A DNA stretch of 11,565 nt, from positions 261,878 through 273,442 of the forward strand of contig NW_006766923.1 of assembly GCF_000275845.1 (NCBI RefSeq). The letters run 5' to 3'. Positions within the stretch are counted from its first letter, which is position 1. Each line of letters opens with the position of its first letter. This document shows positions 7,440 through 11,565 of this stretch, in pieces. The stretch comes from Dichomitus squalens LYAD-421 SS1 (lineage: Eukaryota; Basidiomycota; Agaricomycetes; Polyporales; Polyporaceae). The position numbers were made by a program, and so were the translations under genes. Under the pieces are notes generated by a model that saw only the letters and a list, made by a program, of their open reading frames with translations, ran no database searches and was not told the DNA's origin.

Positions 7440-8787
7440 CCGCGCATCATCGCTCATATCCACGGGTCGCATCTTCGCCTTGCTGCTCAGTCGACACTGC
7501 AGTCAAGCCCTCATCGGGCACTCGGGTGCGCATATGCCTTGACGTTTGCCGCAGGGCCCATAGGAGGCCACCCGCGGATATGGAGGGCGCGCTGCGGATT
7601 GACACCAGGTAAAATGGGACGTGTGGGAGAGTTAGCAGCGAAGGTAGGAACGAGAGACCGTGCACAAGCAGGAAGCGAGGAGGAAGTAAGTGGAATGCCG
7701 TGATGGGATTTGAAGGGGAACAGTGGTGCGGGCCGTCGATCATGGTGTTGTCGGTATGTTGACCCTGTATGCTTAAGTGATCAATGCATGCCCATCGTGG
7801 TTCGGACTACAGTTGGTGTTTGTGCGCAGTGCATACGCGATGCCGGGCCTGGCACAGGACGGACTAGAAGCGAAGAAGATCCCAGCAAGGTGCGTCAGTG
7901 TACCGCGATCTCATCTGCCCCTGTGTCTCAATACGAGCCATCTCTTACGTGGCACATGATACTCACGTTTCCACTCGCCATCTCATCTTTCTACTCGACT
8001 CAAGGATAGGGGTTTTGGGATTGGTTCGCTTATCCTCACTTCGTCGGATCCTGAACGCGGGGACCGAGAATAGGTATGCCCTGGGGCTGCCGAAGCGCCC
8101 GTCTACGCTCCCACCTGCTGGGGCCGGGCTTCTGCGAGCTTCCGTTCACGGAGGCCGTCCGGGAATTGAGGCTCAAGAGAATCCTGTTCTCGGAGGGGTT
8201 ACTCCACCTTGTACCCTCATCACGACCGGCCTCGCGCTGATCATCGTGGACCGGGCCGTTGTCACCAGTCATCGTGACTGTCCCACTTGTGCTCGACAGT
8301 TCCAGGTGGGCTGTGTCAGTGTTCTGGGTGCGAAGCTTGCAGTCGTGTTGAGGAGGCAGTAAGTTATTCTAGCTTGGTCTCTATGCTTTCCTCGCATCGT
8401 GTTAGCTAGTTGAGCCGCGGCCGTCATAAGAGCGAAGCCTTGTTGTGGAATTTCAGTGCAGTGATGAACTCGGTCAGCAGTACATGCGGACCACCGAAGG
8501 AGCGCGAGGCAGTCAGGATAGATGACCTGTCGAATGTCATGCCTCAGTGTCCCGCGACTATGTGGCTAGTTGGCCTACATATCGATTTTTTGAGTCTGGC
8601 GTAGCGGGGTTGAATTCTGTAGAATGATATGTTACAGTCCTGTTCGCCATCCCTGATCTATGTACAAAGCAAATAGGTATATGGTAGAAAGAGTGCTCCT
8701 GTCTGCGGGAGATCCGGCGGTCTAAGAGAAATACACACATCTACACGTGAGTGCACCGCTGCAGACAGGTCTACGAGAATCCCGTGC
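7440..8787. other. No gene recognised; weak coding-like fragments
   Basis: Plus-strand segments such as FVRSAYAMPGLAQDGLEAKK (about 7819-7878, followed by a possible GTGCGT donor) and FCELPFTEAVRELRLKRI (about 8131-8184) read like protein. They lie in different frames with stops between them and belong to no family I can name. The 154-codon plus-strand open frame 7898-8362 overlaps the second in another frame and is not convincing. From 8400 to 8787 I see nothing except the 3' flank of the minus-strand DUF6533-type gene. Confidence 0.35.
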
Positions 8788-10142
8788 CTACATTGCATCC
8801 TCGAACTCGTCCTCTCCGTCAACATCTTCATGAATTGGGAGCTGGGCTCCCAAAGAACCAATGAAGCGGCTCGTGTTCTTTGACGTTAGGATGGCGGTCA
8901 TCCTGAACACAGCGTTTCGTTGTAAGTCTAGTAGTGTGCTGCAACGTAGACGTACGGTTCCTCGACAACAGCGATAACACTTGTTAATAGAGATGTAGCG
9001 TCTTCAGCGACCTGAGGATTGACAGCAAGGTACAGCCTGAGGCACACTCAGGTGCGGCTTACCCCAGTTATAGTGAACACCATGTGGAGAACGCGAAGCA
9101 TGCAGGACTCTGTTACTTCTTGATGAGATCGTTGACTGACCTAGACACGGGTGCATGTACTCACATTGAAGTAGATTGTTCCTATAATTGGTGAGTACTT
9201 CAATTGATACATGTGTCAGCCTCGAATGAAGGCTTGTACTACCTACCATTCAGGAGAAGAATGCTTGCGAATGTTTTCTTACCAAGGCTACGGAGAGATA
9301 GCTTGGCGGTCTCAAATGTTCGGAACCAGGTAACACAGAGAACTACCGAATCGGACGCAATCAAGGAAGATCGCGTCAACACCTCAACTGGCGTGTCTCG
9401 CCTCAGAATGTGTCTCTGCTGGACATAAGTCTGTGAAACGTGCACCCACGTCTTCCATCTGCAGCTTCAGAATCACATCAGAGCAATGGCACAGAAAACT
9501 TACTTCAGGCATGTGCTCGCCGATATCGGAATAGTGTATATGATGCCCTGTTACGGATCATCGACAATTGACAATCTGTACAGGTTTACCTTCGGGAGGA
9601 ATATGTATACAGTTCGATTCTGCAAAGGCACGGAAAAAATGCAGAGTACACACCCACATATCCGTGACACCGACGAAAGTGCAAAAACAGTTGCTGAAAC
9701 AGGCCATCGATAAGGGTTTGGACACAAAGCATATGATCTGAGCGCTGAGAATGCTGTACGACAAGGCGGCTGTCACAATTGCAATTTCCCTAGGGAGCGT
9801 AGGGCGGTCACGTACCAGCCCATGGGAGATACTGCAATTCGCTCAACACACTAAATGCAACAAATACCGAAAATGCTCTGGGTATGCGTCAGAACGCATA
9901 GTCCAAAGTCTGTGACAATCACTGTATACCTCTGACATACTGTCAAGCATCGATCCATGTATTCTAGACGTAGAAAGACATACCTCAACAGACGAAGGAA
10001 ATGGGGACGCATAGAGTATTTGCACTGCGAGAGTGATATATCTATCTAGGAGAAACAGGATTGTCGCTCCGGACAGACGGCCTCCTGTCCAGAAGAGTGT
10101 TACCTCACTTTGAAGTGAGGATGTAGTCGTAAGCCAATAGTG
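8788..10142 (-). CDS. DUF6533-type multi-pass membrane protein, 5' end unresolved and frame-broken
   Basis: A basidiomycete-type protein with about seven hydrophobic segments and no known biochemical role. The C-terminal model joins nine exons in phase: 9831-9816, 9753-9671, 9619-9590, 9547-9504, 9458-9247, 9181-9165, 9107-9063, 9011-8956 and 8902-8788 (618 nt, 205 residues plus TAG). Family landmarks seen: LPWA|AFSALRSYAL; SSLIASDSVVLCVTWFRTF; ILLLNG|TIYF; VLHMVFTITG; VVEEPMTAILTSKN; and an acidic tail EDVDGEDEFEDAM. The N-terminal exon, about 10142-9984, shows LLAYDYILT then QSEVTLFWTG and LSGATILFLLDRY, which are typical family blocks. They lie in two frames, with the break at about 10110 inside a hairpin. 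The exon joining 9984 to 9831, containing a Cys-rich stretch around 9940-9870, could not be resolved in phase. The first coding exon upstream of 10142 is not identified. Exons of 16, 17 and 30 nt and introns of 42-65 nt are unusually small, and the 9164-9108 intron uses a GAG acceptor. It is either a gene with one sequencing or mutational frame break or an early pseudogene. Confidence 0.75.
10103..10120. repeat. Small perfect hairpin at the frame break
   Basis: CCTCACTT and AAGTGAGG form an 8 bp inverted repeat around a 2 nt loop (TG). It sits exactly between the LLAYDYILT and QSEVTLFWTG blocks of the DUF6533-type gene, where the reading frame is lost. Confidence 0.85.
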
Positions 10143-10640
10143 CTGGGAATATGGATACAATTCGCCTAAGAGTACATTCACGGCGTTGATTGCCTTCATG
10201 AGGAACGAACCAGAGGAAGCGTATCCCCAGCAATTTGCGAAGCTAGAGGAAGGTTCAGTGGTTACATAACGTGCAGGGGCTACAGCACTTACAAGACATC
10301 GAACGCAGCCTGACTCTCTGAGTTGCTTTCCATACTGAGTGTTTGAGGCGATAGGACGGCAGGGGAAGAGGTATCGTGAAAGGCTGGTAGAGAAGGTGTG
10401 TCGCTTGGGTGAAACAGGTCATGACAAGTTTTTATCTACACGCTCCGAGACGCCATTCGTACCTAGGGCCAGAGACCTGCCCACGAGATTCTTCTTCGAA
10501 CGATGTATCAGCGACATCTGGGGGCGGACCAATGCTAGCGCAACAATGCGCGCTGTTCTGCACCTAGCATTTCCGTCATTCCATCTGCAGAGGCAACTGT
10601 ATGAAGGTACAAACAGATAGCAGGATCCGCAGATCCGGCA
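10143..10640. other. 5' flank of the DUF6533-type gene; no gene recognised
   Basis: The first exon of the minus-strand DUF6533-type gene should lie here. A candidate donor GTAAGT follows an ATG at about 10301-10290 on the minus strand, but I cannot join it in phase. A plus-strand frame at 10339-10620 (93 codons) is open and fairly basic but shows no motif; I regard it as uncertain. Confidence 0.35.
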
Positions 10641-11045
10641 CCTGAGTCGGCTAAGCCTGTTGCAGCGTCGAGAATCCTTCTCTACAGCGATCCGAGCTTG
10701 CGATGTCTGGATTGGCCAGCTTGGGTGGTGTCGTAACGAGGATGATTGAGACAGATGGATGCGTACCTCGTTGATTGCCATGGCATTGCGCCGATAGAAG
10801 AGGATGGTGGCTGAGTACGAACATCATTACTCGTCTTTGTGCTATTGAGTTGAGCAGGACGGGAAACCGCCCTGATGGGATTGTTTCATCAGCTTTGGAA
10901 AGATTCCAGATCCCGTGGCTACTCACGTCAACCCCTGGCGGGAAAGCATCACGTCGGATTCTGTCTGTGCAGCTGTGGCCACTGCTGTATCGCGGTCGCA
11001 AATCGGCGGACAACTCGGAGCGACATCTATATGCGTTCCCATTGA
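10640..11045 (-). other. Unrecognised coding-like stretch with one good intron
   Basis: On the minus strand an open segment starts with an ATG at about 11043 (MGTHIDVAPSCPP...) and runs to a GTGAGT donor at 10926. The 55 nt candidate intron 10926-10872 contains the branch-like AGCTGATGAA and ends CATCAG. Splicing keeps the frame open through a Ser/Thr/Gln-rich segment to about 10790, where GTACGC could start another intron ending CAATCCAG. The composition suggests a disordered or secreted-type protein, but no family is recognisable. The alternative 156-codon unspliced frame 11121-10651 has a similar claim. It could equally be non-coding. Confidence 0.25.
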
Positions 11046-11118
11046 GTACTAAATTAGCATAAACGCAAGGCTGCGTTTCGGATCGGAGAACGCACTGAGC
11101 TTCCAAACCACCAGTACA

Positions 11119-11565
11119 CACTAGATAAATTTTTTGATCCTTATAGTTATAGTAAAACGCGAATTATTTGGCCCAAATGTTATAGTGGCCCTTCCAAATA
11201 TTTGAGACGGTTGGAGGGATGCCCCTCCCAGATATTCGAGGTGAACCCCAAATATTTGGGATGTATGTATGAGCGAGGGGAGGAGGGTACCCCCCCTCCC
11301 AAATATTTGCCAAATATTTAGTCTCAGCGCTACATAGCGCTATGTACACCACCAAATATTTGCGAGATATTTGAGTATTTCCCCCCCTGCGTCCTGAGGC
11401 ATGGGACGCGGCACACGTCCACACATCCCAATATTCTTCAAATATTCAGTTGGCAGATATTTGGCCACTAACAAATATCTGTCACGCGGCTTTTACCAGC
11501 GACAAATATGTGCGCCCCTGCGAATATTTGCACAAATTTCTCGTACCGATGCACCCAAATATATT
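11119..11565. mobile_element. Palindrome cluster resembling DNA-transposon subterminal repeats (truncated by window end)
   Basis: The decamer CAAATATTTG, its own reverse complement, and close variants recur at least twelve times in about 340 bp: 11195, 11229 (variant), 11249, 11300, 11311 (variant), 11353, 11364 (variant), 11439 (variant), 11454 (variant), 11472 (variant), 11503 (variant) and 11521 (variant), with further partial copies near 11429 and 11554. Spacing ranges from about 11 to 75 bp. Many terminal CACTA/Plavaka-type and related elements carry such dense short subterminal repeats as transposase binding sites. CACTAG at 11119-11124 is a possible element terminus, followed by AT-rich DNA. 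No transposase or opposite terminus is in the window, so the class is inference. Confidence 0.5.
11331..11346. repeat. Perfect 16 bp palindrome
   Basis: TACATAGCGCTATGTA reads the same on both strands. It interrupts the CAAATATTTG series between the copies at 11311 and 11353, and a second AGCGCTA half-copy lies immediately upstream (11326-11332). It could be a binding site or cruciform within the putative transposon end. Confidence 0.9.

Noticed and set aside
7898..8362. 154-codon plus-strand frame
   Set aside because: No domain is visible, and part of it overlaps more protein-like segments in a different frame; it may be chance openness in GC-rich DNA.
10860..10925. Possible cytochrome P450 fragment (KADETIPSG reading on the minus strand)
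   Set aside because: The resemblance is short, has no heme-binding Cys motif or ExxR nearby, and the stretch is better explained as the 55 nt intron 10926-10872.
11164..11424. 86-codon minus-strand frame with recurring Asn-Ile-Trp
   Set aside because: The repeated residues are simply the translation of the CAAATATTTG palindromes.
11119..11565. CRISPR array
   Set aside because: The repeats are 10 bp palindromes at irregular 11-75 bp spacing, and the genome is eukaryotic by its introns.

Overview
The window is nuclear DNA of a filamentous basidiomycete, almost certainly an agaricomycete. The evidence is short (40-80 bp) GT-AG introns with CTGAY-type branch sites, a fungal UbiA-family prenyltransferase, a fungal isopenicillin-N-synthase-like 2-oxoglutarate (2OG) oxygenase, and a multi-exon membrane protein of the DUF6533 type that is abundant in mushrooms. 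Because the genes are split by introns, the longest open frames are mostly misleading. The gene models here were built by reading exons in each frame and checking that splice phases agree.

Layout: 1-600 is G-rich, strand-asymmetric repetitive DNA with a degenerate ~59 bp tandem unit. 600-1538 holds no recognisable gene. 1539-2597 (minus) is an apparently intact four-exon UbiA prenyltransferase/terpene-cyclase-type gene of 282 codons. 2760-3320 (plus) has coding-like but unrecognised frames. 3374-4733 (minus) is a clear but dead copy of a fungal 2OG-Fe(II) oxygenase, with stop codons, frame breaks and loss of the distal iron-ligand block. 4734-5935 holds nothing recognisable. 5936-6479 (plus) has fragments of a highly charged protein that I cannot name, ending near a 14 bp triplication. 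6629-7430 (plus) is a decayed copy of the GPN-loop GTPase GPN2. 7440-8787 is unassigned. 8788-10142 (minus) is a DUF6533-type multi-pass membrane protein whose C-terminal nine exons join in phase but whose N-terminal part has a frame break at a small hairpin. 10640-11100 (minus) contains an unrecognised coding-like stretch with one good intron. From about 11119 to the end lies a dense cluster of CAAATATTTG palindromes that looks like the subterminal region of a DNA transposon cut by the window edge.

Taken together this is a repeat-bounded, pseudogene-rich accessory interval. The UbiA gene and the 2OG oxygenase relic lie on the same strand about 0.8 kb apart. That pairing suggests the remnant of a small terpenoid/meroterpenoid biosynthetic locus, but this is inference: the only intact biosynthetic enzyme I can see is the UbiA protein.
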